Shown here: positions 1-9,720 of the stretch, in pieces
How positions within the stretch are numbered: the stretch's first letter is position 1
Layout: each line of letters begins with the position of its first letter
Assembly: GCA_014905825.1 (NCBI GenBank)
Contig: JACGCN010000031.1
Coordinates: forward strand, 1 to 64,000
DNA length: 64,000 nt
Reading direction: 5' to 3'
Source of the DNA: Lyophyllum atratum
Lineage: Eukaryota > Basidiomycota > Agaricomycetes > Agaricales > Lyophyllaceae
Position numbers and translations under genes: made by a program
The notes under the pieces: model-generated
Databases searched by the model: none
What the model saw: only the letters and a program-made list of their open reading frames with translations
What the model was told of the DNA's origin: nothing

Positions 1-1330
1 GGGGGCGCGATGTGGGGGCGACGTTCTCGGAGCGTCCAACTTGGACATTGTCGCCGATGATACCCAAAGTCGGAGAGTTCAAAGCTTCGCTCATCCGGTC
101 GTCCTCGTCGTCATTGTCATGACTCTGCCTGCCCTCCTCCTCCTCCTTCATCATTCTTCCTACTCCTCCTCCTCCTCCTCCTCCTCCTCCTCCTCCTGCT
201 CCTCCTCCTCCTCCTCCTCCTCCTCCTCCTCCTCGTCGCTGCTTTCGCTGCTGACCTCCTGCGCCTGCAACCGTTGCCCTCTTGGTCACCAAGTCCGCGA
301 CCGAGCGTCGTCTGGAAGGGGGGCGCGATGTCGGGGGCGACGTTCTCTGAGCGGTCCAACTCGGACATCGTCGCCGATGATACCCAAAGTCGGATAGTCC
401 GGACCTTCGCTCATCCGGTCGTCCTCGTCGTCATTTTCATGATTCTGCCTGCCCACCTCCTCCTCCTCCTCCTCCTCTCCTCCTCGCTGCCTTCCCTGCT
501 AACCTCCTGCGCCTGCAACCGTGCCCTCTTGGCCTTCCCGCCCGCGACGTTCTCCAAGCTCTGCTTCCTCTTCTGTCCGCCGACCGCACGCGAGGCGAGA
601 TGCCACTCCCAGCGCAGCGCCATGACGACATACTGTTCGTCCTCGCCCAGCTTGCTCGGAAGGTGCTTCCTCGCAAAGTCGTGCTTGAAGGAGCACGACC
701 GGTGCCGCCGGGTACAGTACAGGCACCTCAGCCCAGGGCCCGTTGCGGGGACAACGCAGGGCGCCTTGCCGGTCTTGGTGCAGAGGTCGCAGCTCTTCTG
801 CGGGTGGGGAATCAGAAGACGACACCGCAGACGGACGGGAGAGACGCTCACCCCTGCCAGCCACTTCCGCCACGAATCCTCTTTCTTGACGCCCTCCAGC
901 GTTCTGAAACTCTCGTAGAACGCGACTCTCCTCTCACTCAATTCGTTCGGGTCTGGAAACCTCGACGCCTCCTCCTCCGCTATCAGATCATCGCTCGGCT
1001 CCCCATCCTGCTGCCCGGTCCCCCCGCCTTGGTCTTCTTGATGCGCCTGCGGAGCCCTCTGCCCCGTCTGCGTGCCCTCGTCGTCGTCGGAGAAGTCGGC
1101 GTCGCAGTCCGATAGGTCTGAGAGCCCGTCACGTCATGCACTCCATAGGAGACCAATAAGGGCTCACCTTCAAGAACACGCTGCGGGACGTCTGCACCGT
1201 CCCAGGGGATCTGGGCAGCACATCTCCGCTGGCCTTGCATCACCAGTCTGTGCGAGTACCGGTCGATGCGCGCCTGCGCGATGTTCGTCCTGTGCTCTTC
1301 ATGCTCTAGCTCGTTCGCTGGGTGGGACAT
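1..1330 (-). pseudogene. G1 copy 1: Zn2Cys6-like, acidic, coiled-coil protein (frame broken, cut by window edge)
   Basis: This is the same gene as the copy at 9721-11571. It starts at 1330, with introns matching those of the second copy, and reads a cysteine cluster C-x2-C-x7-C-x10-C-x2-C-x6-C (about 695-795) followed by acidic runs. Relative to copy 2 it has single-base changes that shift the frame: one base fewer in the CTC run near 465-485, and one extra G or T near 274, 325 and 352. The acidic tract at 145-235 is also rearranged. The first long acidic stretch therefore ends at a stop near 411. These are true decay or consensus errors in a homopolymer-rich repeat. Confidence 0.55.
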
Positions 1331-1655
1331 GTCTTAGGGTTGAAGAGGGAAAAAAAACCACCGAAAGAGGCGCTCTCAATCAATCAACATTCCTTGAAGG
1401 GTCCTTTCCCATGATCACGGGCCGGTGGAGGAAGCGCCCAGGGCATCATGACGTACAGACAGGGTCAGGGTGAGCTGGGCGGGGCGGGGCGGGGAACGCA
1501 AAGTGGCGCTTCATGAGCTTCGTCATCAGATCGTAGCAGTGGCACTCGTAACCAGAAAGATATTCTATTTTGGCTGGTACTCTACGATGGCAAGACAAAC
1601 AACGGTGGCAAACTTATATACACAAAAAAAACAAGAAAACAGACCACGATCGGAG

Positions 1656-3389
1656 TCACCGCAAAAGCCTCTTTTGCTTGGAGGGCCCTGCCTCTGCATC
1701 CTCGACCTCATCCGCCTTGCGCTTTGTCGATGGAGGAGAGTTGGTGGCGTCGAAAGGCGCCGGGACGGGAGCGGAGAGGAACTCGTTCAGAAGCGCGGAC
1801 GTGCACTCATCCACGTCGATCTCTGAGGCTGATGGGGAGGCGAGTTCGTCGATGTATGGAGAAGGAGGAGACGAGGAGAAGGCGTCGACGTCGTCATCGT
1901 GTCCGAAAGCGTACTGGGCCGCGTCGGGGTCCGCGGAAGAGATGCCAAGGCTGGCGTTGATCATATCTCTCCAAGCATACCACCCGCGGGCTGCGATGAA
2001 AATGTCCCGCAGCTTCGCACTGGCCTGCTCCGTCTTGCCTTTGACCGTGGCCAGGTTCTGCTTCTGCTGCTTCACGTACTCCTTGAGCTGCGTGACCTGC
2101 CCCCGCAGCTCAACGATCTCCTTCTCCTGCGACGTGATGCTCCGCTGGAGCGCCCACAAATCCACGGGGAACGGCGACTCCTGCGAAGCGACCGCACGGT
2201 GCGACTCGGCCTTGGCGGGGGCGGGGGCTGTACGTGCAGTGGCGGCGGTACGAGTGGGTCGGGGACGTCGGGGCTCTTCCGAGTCCTCAGCAGGCGCCTG
2301 CACCGTGCCCGCTCCCTTGCGCGACCTGGCAGCGGGGGGCGACTGGGGCGCTGTCGACTCGTCCTCCGCGTTGCTGTGCTCCGTCCGGGCCTTGGTGAAG
2401 CTGCAGCCTTTCTTGGAGACTGCGCAGTGATAGCACCGAGTGCGGTTGACCCCCTTCCAGCACTTACGCCCGGCCTTCGAACAGGCGTCGCACGGTGGCG
2501 TGTGGACTTCGTCGCCTCGCACGACGTTCCGCGCTGCCTTGGGCCCAGCAGACGCCTCCGCCGCTGTGATCTCCACTATCTCGACCTCATCCTCAGGCTC
2601 GGGCGACGACTCGGAGGGAGGAGTCGGGACGCGAGCCAGTCGTGCTTTCCCCTTACCGCGCATCGAGGTGATGACGACCTCCACCTTGTCGCCCCTTGGG
2701 AGACCGGGGGGTCGCGACAGTGCTGGCTGGGGCGCAGGGGGTGGGACGGCGGTGGTGGATGGAGACGGTGTTGGGACGCGGACGGGAGGGGTGGGGGCGA
2801 CGGCTGAGACACTGTTGGGGCCAGGCCCACGATCGGGAGTGGCTGTGGCGACGGTGACGCGGCCAGGCGGGGGAAGGGCGGAGGGTGGGACGGCGGTGGT
2901 GGATGCAGACGGTGTTCGGACGGGGACGGGAGGGGTGGGGGCGACGGTTGAGACAGGGTCAGGGCCAGGCCCACGATCGGGAGTGGCTGTGGCAACGGTG
3001 ACGTGGCCAGGCTGGGGAAGGGCGGCGGCGGCAGAGGCACGCTCGAGGTCGATGTGGGCGTCGTATGCCGCGATCATGGCCTTGAGCGCCTCCTCGCTCT
3101 TCTTCTGGTGGAACTGGATGAAGCTGTGGATGGTCTTGCCCATGACAGTGGACCGGAAGTGCTCTGCCCGCTCCGGGGCCACCCTGACGGTGAACGGTAA
3201 GCATGCCGCCTTCTGTGTGCGATGGCTCAGTCAGCACGAAACCCTAACCGACGACGATCTCCTTACCGCGTTCCCAAACTCGCCTAGGAGGGCCGCCCGG
3301 GTTTCAGGAGTGTCGCGAACTTTGATGGCCTGGAGTAGGCGTCGAAGGCGCCCGTCAGCGAACTCGAGATCCTGGTATGCGGTGGCCAT
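1656..3389 (-). CDS. G2 copy 1: Zn2Cys6-type cluster and coiled-coil protein
   Basis: Two exons: 3389-3267 (41 codons, beginning MATAYQDLEF) and 3212-1656, giving about 559 residues with phase kept. A conserved-looking head (about residues 1-100) is followed by two ~46-residue Pro/Ser/Thr-rich repeats. At about residues 280-310 lies C-x2-C-x6-C-x8-C-x2-C-x6-C, the spacing of a fungal Zn(II)2Cys6 binuclear cluster. A coiled coil follows at about 375-425 (heptads such as IVELRGQVTQL) and a Ser/acidic tail ending in KRK and KQKR basic patches. In known Zn2Cys6 regulators the cluster is usually N-terminal; here it is central, so a DNA-binding regulator role is only a possibility. The gene is divergent from G3 across 142 bp. 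Confidence 0.7.
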
Positions 3390-3531
3390 GTCGCACAGGT
3401 GGAGTGGCGGTGGAGGGAGAAGTTTTTTTCCCCAGAGTTCAACCCGTCAACCAACACAGGGCACAACAAGGCCCTTTGCCCACGCCACAAGTGTGACCAT
3501 CGTGACGTGACTTTGCTGATCTCCAACCACG
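3390..3531. promoter_or_regulatory. Divergent intergenic region between G2 and G3 (copy 1)
   Basis: The two start codons face away from each other with 142 bp between, so promoters must overlap. A TGACGTGA motif (one base off the palindromic CRE TGACGTCA) lies at 3503-3510, just before the G3 start. There is no clear TATA box. The same sequence is at 13630-13771. The regulatory role is inferred. Confidence 0.35.
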
Positions 3532-4221
3532 ATGAGCGTGGCCAACTTTCAGGAGCTCATCGACTACTTCGACTACCGCCTGCGCGCCGCCTGCCTGCGG
3601 GTGACCTCGCTCGGACACTCCAATCGCCGATCGTGGATGAAGAAGAAGCTCGCAGGAGAAATCGTGCGTGGCCCCGCGCAACCCCCACGTCGCGTTCACT
3701 GATCGTCTGCACAGCATGTCGCCCTCTCCCACGTGGCTGCGGCTTACGGGCGCGGCTTCACGCCTTCTGTGCCCCCGTTTCTCAGCGCCCTCTCCCGCGA
3801 GCTCCAGCCGCCCGAGACCGTCTCGTTCGACATCGATTCCATAAAGCGTGCGATGGAAAGAGCACACGTTACGCGTGCCACAACCCACGGCGAGGGCATA
3901 GCCCTCGACTGGTGGACCACCCTCGACAACGAGAACGCGCCTAAGCGCAGTCGACCAATGACCGACAATGTTCCCGAGCTGCTGGAGGAATATCGTCGCC
4001 ACAAGGCCTCCACGACTTTGGCGGGCGACCTTTCCGACCACGAGGTGTTCGCCGACGAGGACGTTCCCGAGAACGAGCTGTTCTCCGAGGAAGAGGTGTT
4101 CCCAGAGGTGGACTGTGCCGAGAACGAGTTGTTCCCGGACGACGTGGACACGTCCGGGTGGATGGATCCTCTCGTACTGTTTCCCTCGGAGGACGGTGGG
4201 GACATGAGCGTCGACGTCTAG
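3532..4221 (+). CDS. G3 copy 1: acidic protein of unknown function
   Basis: Two exons, 3532-3663 and 3715-4221, phase 0, with a 51-nt GT-AG intron; 212 residues. The N-terminus (MSVANFQELIDYFDYRL) looks helical and the intron separates it from an HVALSHVAAAYGRGF stretch. The C-terminal third carries a threefold acidic repeat of the type ENELFSEEEVFPE / ENELFPDD. I do not recognise the family. Acidic repeats of hydrophobic plus Glu/Asp residues resemble activation domains, but that is inference. Copy 2 at 13772-14461 differs by one silent change in the compared stretch (T at 3969 versus C at 14209). Confidence 0.65.
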
Positions 4222-4386
4222 GCACTATACCCCAGTAGCACTTTGTAGTTTGCGCGCTCCCACTATGCACGTTTGTGTTCCTCGGCCGAAACACCTGGGC
4301 CATCAGAAAGCTTAGTCATGGTACAACCCAAAATAAAAACAGGGAGCGAAATTTTGTTTCACTCCATCTTCCTGCTTCACCACCAC

Positions 4387-5083
4387 ATGCAGTCTGCCAT
4401 GGTCACCTCGCATCCAGAAACTGGGATCGCGTCCGATGAGCGCGATGCGGAGGTGAGTCTCGACGTGTGCGGGACAAGTGTCGTCGCTGACACCCCCTGA
4501 CCCAGGTTTCCGACGTCGCCCGAGCCATGGGCGACGGACAGGTGGTCGACCCCGTCTCACCGTCGCCAGACCGAGGGCGAGAACTCAAGAGGGGACAGGC
4601 TTCCCAAGCACGTACGACCTTGCACTCTTTCCGCACCCGTTTGTGGCTGACGCGCTTTGCTGGCCAGCCACCGACGCCAATCCTGCACCAGCCAAACGGC
4701 CTCGTCGCGACCGCGACGAAAGGGTCACCGCGTCGCCTCACCAGCCCGATGAGAACACCGCGCCCGCCGCCGCGCTCCGCACCGTGGACACCAACACTTC
4801 TGCCAGTAGCCCCTCGCGCACGCCGGTTTTTAGGATCCGCATGCGACTCAGTAAGTTGCCCCTCCCCTCATACCCTGCGCTTCGCCTGGGAGCTGATCGT
4901 CCTCCAGCCCACGAGCAGAACGATATACTCCACGAACTTAGAACACAGATGGGAACCCTGCGACGGGAGGTGGAGGCCCTTGAATTCGTGGTAGAAAATC
5001 TACAAAACCGAGTGGAAAACGTCGAACACCAGGTGGTGTACACCCGAGAGCGAGTGTATGATCTCGAGGACGGGATGCCATAG
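4387..5083 (+). CDS. G4 copy 1: small coiled-coil protein, paralogue of G5
   Basis: Four exons, 4387-4452, 4506-4611, 4668-4850 and 4908-5083, all GT-AG with the frame kept; 176 residues. The middle has the block ADANPAP-like TDANPAPAKRPRRDRDE with a basic patch, then a disordered part. The last exon encodes a leucine-zipper-like coiled coil (ILHELRTQMGTLRREVEAL and onward to the C-terminus). G5 shares the exon layout, the LKRG and DANPAP motifs and the zipper, so the pair arose by tandem duplication. The basic patch is not contiguous with the zipper as in bZIP factors. Function is unknown; dimerisation is likely. Confidence 0.65.
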
Positions 5084-5198
5084 TGCCATTATGATACACA
5101 AAACAAGTCGATTTCTTGCGTTAGTGTTTTGTAGTGCCTGCATACACATTGAGCGCGTGAGCCCTCTACAAGAGAACGAAAGCGATGTCGACGAGCGA

Positions 5199-5206
5199 TG
5201 ACGTCA
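5199..5206. promoter_or_regulatory. Palindromic CRE-like site upstream of G5
   Basis: TGACGTCA, a perfect CRE/ATF palindrome, lies 86 bp before the G5 start; the copy is at 15439-15446. A single occurrence of an 8-mer could be chance. Confidence 0.3.
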
Positions 5207-5291
5207 GGCGGGGGGAGATACCCGCGGGAAAGGAGCGACCTAAAACCTTAGTCATACAAATATCCCGAGTGAAATTTTCCTTTCGCCCACC

Positions 5292-6018
5292 ATGACCACT
5301 GTGCCTCCAGCAACACGGACTCCCTGCCACGATCTTGAGCTGCCTGCGAGGACGACCATGGACTTCAAGGTCAGTCAAGATCCGTGGCCCCAGCGCTCTC
5401 ACTGAAGGCCGCGCTGCCCAGAGCCCTGATGGCGCCAATGCGCTGCAATCAACGCGCGATGAAGATGCGCCGCTAATGTGCGTCCACCCGGTCTCCAACA
5501 TCCATGGTGGCAGATGTTCGCCGAAAGGAGTGCTCAAGAGGGGACACCCTTCAGCTGCTGGTACGATCCTGAGAAATCTCACTACCACTCACTCGCTGAC
5601 GCACCGCACTGAGTAGCGGCCGACGCCAATCCTGCACCCACCAAACGCGATCGTCGCGACGGGAGCGACACGGAGTCCGCGTCGCCTAACCCGGGTGATG
5701 AGAGCAACTTAACCGCCCCGGCAGTCCACGCGCAACACACGAACGTGGGGGCCGCCGCGAACAACGTCTTGAGGCGACAGCCGTCCATGGGACGTATTGC
5801 GGTTAGCATTCGGTCCCAACTCAGTAAGTCCCCCCTGATCACGCCCACTCCCGCCTTACCCCCAGTGTTCCCCAGCTCAAGAACAGCACCATATCGTTGG
5901 GGACCTCCAACGCGAGTTTGAGTGCCTGCGAGAGGACATCGATGCCCTCAGAACCGACGTCGAAACTCTGAAACACCAGCGTAGTACAGGTGTCGACCGT
6001 TCGCCTCACCCGGTGTGA
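5292..6018 (+). CDS. G5 copy 1: small coiled-coil protein, paralogue of G4
   Basis: Four exons, 5292-5369, 5422-5560, 5617-5823 and 5876-6018; 188 residues. Three GT-AG introns (52, 56 and 52 nt) fit a single frame, which is good evidence for a real gene. It matches G4 at LKRG, at ADANPAPTKRDRRD, at the R-x-R-x-x-L exon end, and in the last exon (EQHHIVGDLQREFECLREDI, heptad pattern). Only the second exon is poorly conserved. It is the last gene before the element's non-coding tail. Its introns lie in the sense orientation of X, which matters for how X is copied (see findings). Confidence 0.6.
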
Positions 6019-7764
6019 AACGCTCCCGGTCGCACACTGGGGAGCAATGGCGGCAGTGAGGGTACACCATGGACTCTTAGCGGTTACGGTTGCTCTCACA
6101 AATGATGAATATGGACTCCATTGACATTGGCGACCACGACGACAGCAGGCAGTCCAAAACGCGCAGCGCCGGGGGTGCAGAGCGAGGCGACAATGCGTGG
6201 GTGAAAAGAGCGATCAAAATGCCAAATGACCCATACGGCTCACCAAGCAAAACCGCGGTGCAGAGCGCAGGCAGGCGAAAATGTGTGGGTGAAAAGAGCG
6301 ATCAAAATGCCAAATGACCCATACGGCTGACTAAGCAAAACAGGCGAAAATGCATGGGTGAAAAGAGCGATCAAAATGCCAAATGACCCATACGGCTGAA
6401 TAAGCAAAACCGCCTGGCCCCCACGCGTTTGTATGACGCGCACACGCCTGTTTCTGACTCTATTCTATTTGCAGCTGCACGGGGAATTCTGAGGCGATGC
6501 CACCTTTAACATGGACACATGGTATAATGGTTATCACGCACGCTTTGTCTGCGACTTAGCGGGCGGTCCCCGGTTCAATTCCCGGGTGTGTCTTGGGTGT
6601 CTCGTTGATTTTTTTTGTCCCAGAATGTATGCATCCTGCTCGTTCGTCTTCCAGCTCATCATGAAGAGCAAGGAGAGGGGGAATCGTGGCGGGGGTGCAG
6701 AGCGAGGCGACAATGCGTGGGTGAAAAGAGCGATCAAAATGCCAAATGACCCATACGGCTGAATAAGCAAAACAGGCGAAAATGAAAAGAGCGATCAAAA
6801 TGCCAAATGACCCATACGGCTGAATAAGCAAAACCGCCTGCCCCCCGCCAAACCACTGCTGCAAAAAGCGAAAATGGGTGATGTAATGGACTGCTACCAA
6901 TTACCGTTGCACTCAGAGATAATGAATATCGACTCCACTGACGGTGGCGACGCCGACCACAGCAGGCAGTCCAAAATGCGCAGCGCCGGGGGTGCAAAGC
7001 AAGGCGACAATGCGTGGGTGAAAAGAGCGATCAAAATGCCAAATGACCCATACGGCTGAATAAGCAAAACAGGCGAAAATGAAAGAGCGATCAAAATGCC
7101 AAATGACCCATACGGCTGAATAAGCAAAACAGGCGAAAATGAAAAGAGCGATCAAAATGCCAAATGACCCATACGGCTGAATACGCAAAAACCGCCTGCC
7201 CTCCGCCAAACCACTGCTGCAAAAAGCGAAAATGGGTGATGTAATGGACTGCTACCAATTACCGTTGCACTCAGAGATAATGAATATCGACTCCACTGAC
7301 GGTGGCGACACCGACGACGCACCGCTAACACATACAGCGCAAGTGCGGGGTTTCCATTGACACACGAAAATGAAAAATACAAAGATTGAAAAAAAAATGG
7401 TCATGGCGGCAACACATACATCAACGGACGTCCCTTTCCTGGCCTGCGCGGTGTGACCTTTGACACTTGAAAATGAAAAAAATTACTAAAAGTGGTCACT
7501 AACCCTAAAGTGGTCGTCGCCGAGGACAATGGCGGCGGGGGACTGCACTCACAACGGCAAACACCTCACAAGGACCGACCACTCGTGCGGGACCGGGGTC
7601 ACCTGCTGGACGCTGGAAAATGAGAGAGAAAACAAACCAAAAATCGTGGCCGCCGCCGGCGACTACGGGGGCGACGGACCAGGCGACGGGTTATAACATT
7701 CGCAGAGGCGGCGACCGCACCTTATACACGTCGGATGGAAAAAGACGGGGCTTGCGATTTCCAA
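6019..7764 (+). repeat. X tail with ~61-bp minisatellite (copy 1)
   Basis: There is no gene here. A unit of about 61 bp with the core gatcaaaatgccaaatgacc / catacggctgaataagcaaa recurs at about 6188-6250, 6289-6335, 6358-6410, 6718-6770, 6785-6835, 7018-7068, 7082-7130 and 7142-7190, mostly joined by aggcgaaaatg. Two longer direct repeats of about 170 bp (containing actgctaccaattaccgttg) sit at about 6846-6960 and 7206-7310. Short ORFs here are passages through the repeat and are not genes. Confidence 0.8.
6513..6593 (+). repeat. tRNA-like unit with A and B boxes (copy 1)
   Basis: 81 nt with a good A box (TGGTATAATGG), a perfect B box (GGTTCAATTCC), acceptor-like ends GGACACA/TGTGTCT and a T run 13 nt downstream, as for RNA polymerase III. 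The D stem has two mismatches, the T stem is irregular and no clean anticodon arm forms. It is best called a decayed tRNA or the head of a tRNA-derived SINE. It recurs at 8282-8362, 16753-16833 and 22822-22902. Confidence 0.55.
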
Positions 7765-7949
7765 TTTAGACGAAAGATTCGCACGGAGGTCGTCGCCATA
7801 AAGAACGACGTCTAGCGGGCTCATTTCTTCGCGGTTCCCCGCGGTGCAAGCGGAACCGCAGACGGTTCCCCCTCCCCGAGGCCGTGGAGGGTGCACCGCT
7901 GCGCGGTGCGGTGGGTGCTTCCCTGTGCGGCACAGGGAAGGAAGAATAT
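7765..7949 (+). other. Invariant 185-nt hairpin-rich 3' block of X (copy a)
   Basis: Identical over 185 nt to 9530-9714, 18000-18184 and 21223-21407. It contains GCACCGC-TGC-GCGGTGC (7-bp stem), a larger stem built on GCGGTT/AACCGC and CCGC/GCGG, and a final 10-bp perfect hairpin CTTCCCTGTG-CGG-CACAGGGAAG. It ends gaagaatat followed by ggatag at the junction. It is the shared 3' terminus of every X copy. Confidence 0.75.
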
Positions 7950-8281
7950 GGATAGGCGACAATGCGTGGGTGAAAAGAGCGATCAAAATGCCAAATGACC
8001 CATACGGCTCACCAAGCAAAACCGCGGTGCAGAGCGCAGGCAGGCGAAAATGTGTGGGTGAAAAGAGCGATCAAAATGCCAAATGACCCATACGGCTGAC
8101 TAAGCAAAACAGGCGAAAATGCATGGGTGAAAAGAGCGATCAAAATGCCAAATGACCCATACGGCTGAATAAGCAAAACCGCCTGGCCCCCACGCGTTTG
8201 TATGACGCGCACACGCCTGTTTCTGACTCTATTCTATTTGCAGCTGCACGGGGAATTCTGAGGCGATGCCACCTTTAACAT

Positions 8282-8362
8282 GGACACATGGTATAATGGT
8301 TATCACGCACGCTTTGTCTGCGACTTAGCGGGCGGTCCCCGGTTCAATTCCCGGGTGTGTCT
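8282..8362 (+). repeat. tRNA-like unit (copy 2)
   Basis: Identical to the 6513-6593 unit, with A box, B box and downstream T run. Confidence 0.55.
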
Positions 8363-9529
8363 TGGGTGTCTCGTTGATTTTTTTGTCCCAGAATGTATGC
8401 ATCCTGCTCGTTCGTCTTCCAGCTCATCATGAAGAGCAAGGAGAGGGGGAATCGTGGCGGGGGTGCAGAGCGAGGCGACAATGCGTGGGTGAAAAAGAGC
8501 GATCAAAATGCCAAATGACCCATACGGCTGAATAAGCAAAACAGGCGAAAATGAAAAGAGCGATCAAAATGCCAAATGACCCATACGGCTGAATAAGCAA
8601 AACCGCCTGCCCCCCGCCAAACCACTGCTGCAAAAAGCGAAAATGGGTGATGTAATGGACTGCTACCAATTACCGTTGCACTCAGAGATAATGAATATCG
8701 ACTCCACTGACGGTGGCGACGCCGACCACAGCAGGCAGTCCAAAATGCGCAGCGCCGGGGGTGCAAAGCAAGGCGACAATGCGTGGGTGAAAAGAGCGAT
8801 CAAAATGCCAAATGACCCATACGGCTGAATAAGCAAAACAGGCGAAAATGAAAAGAGCGATCAAAATGCCAAATGACCCATACGGCTGAATAAGCAAAAC
8901 AGGCGAAAATGAAAAGAGCGATCAAAATGCCAAATGACCCATACGGCTGAATACGCAAAACCGCCTGCCCTCCGCCAAACCACTGCTGCAAAAAGCGAAA
9001 ATGGGTGATGTAATGGACTGCTACCAATTACCGTTGCACTCAGAGATAATGAATATCGACTCCACTGACGGTGGCGACACCGACGACGCACCGCTAACAC
9101 ATACAGCGCAAGTGCGGGGTTTCCATTGACACACGAAAATGAAAAATACAAAGATTGAAAAAAAAATGGTCATGGCGGCAACACATACATCAACGGACGT
9201 CCCTTTCCTGGCCTGCGCGGTGTGACCTTTGACACTTGAAAATGAAAAAAATTACTAAAAGTGGTCACTAACCCTAAAGTGGTCGTCGCCGAGGACAATG
9301 GCGGCGGGGACTGCACTCACAACGGCAAACACCTCACAAGGACCGACCACTCGTGCGGGACCGGGGTCACCTGCTGGACGCTGGAAAATGAGAGAAAACA
9401 AACCAAAAATCGTGGCCGCCGCCGGCGACTACGGGGGCGACGGACCAGGCGACGGGTATAACATTCGCAGAGGCGGCGACCGCACCTTATACACGTCGGA
9501 TGGAAAAAGACGGGGCTTGCGATTTCCAA

Positions 9530-9714
9530 TTTAGACGAAAGATTCGCACGGAGGTCGTCGCCATAAAGAACGACGTCTAGCGGGCTCATTTCTTCGCGGT
9601 TCCCCGCGGTGCAAGCGGAACCGCAGACGGTTCCCCCTCCCCGAGGCCGTGGAGGGTGCACCGCTGCGCGGTGCGGTGGGTGCTTCCCTGTGCGGCACAG
9701 GGAAGGAAGAATAT
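9530..9714 (+). other. Invariant 185-nt 3' block of X (copy b)
   Basis: Same sequence as the 7765-7949 block, followed by ggatag and then by the cut G1 gene of the next unit. Confidence 0.75.
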
Positions 9715-9720
9715 GGATAG

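Larger units (their letters stand above)
1..7950 (+). mobile_element. Element X, copy 1 (left part outside window)
   Basis: Near-identical to 10239-18190 (offset 10,238 at the left edge, 10,240 after a few indels). It carries genes G1-G5, then a non-coding tail ending in the 185-nt block at 7765-7949. The orientation is given by the fixed 3' end, which is shared with three other copies while the 5' cut points differ. That is the pattern of target-primed reverse transcription onto chromosome ends, as in endonuclease-deficient PLEs. No reverse transcriptase is visible inside X, so if it is a retroelement it must borrow one or encode it left of the window. A segmental duplication by break-induced replication is the alternative. 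Confidence 0.6.
7951..9720 (+). mobile_element. Element X, 5'-truncated tail-only copy
   Basis: Begins abruptly at gcgacaatgcg, equivalent to about 6187, and runs to the same 3' end, so it repeats the X tail with an offset of about 1769 bp. It is absent from the 16.4-18.2 kb unit, which has a single tail. It holds the tRNA-like unit (8282-8362), the minisatellite and the 185-nt block (9530-9714), and no gene. Confidence 0.7.

Noticed and set aside
130..700. Ser-, Leu- or Arg-rich long ORFs on both strands
   Set aside because: They are shadows of the CTC/GAG tract encoding poly-Glu in G1.
1899..3510. Plus-strand ORFs of 286-356 codons opposite G2
   Set aside because: Arg/Gly/Ser-rich antisense frames of a GC-rich, Pro-repeat gene; no splice logic and no domain.
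6513..6593. Calling the tRNA-like unit a functional tRNA
   Set aside because: D and T stems have mismatches and no anticodon arm with U33 forms, even allowing an intron. It is kept as a tRNA-like repeat.
6188..7190. CRISPR-like array of regular repeats
   Set aside because: Units are continuous or joined by short similar linkers with no unique spacers, and the genome is fungal. It is a minisatellite.
6220..7190. Hammerhead cores in the minisatellite (ggctgaataagc...ggcgaaaatg)
   Set aside because: The core reads CTGAATA rather than CTGANGA and flanking stems do not pair. Only the 20384-20449 copy satisfies the motif.
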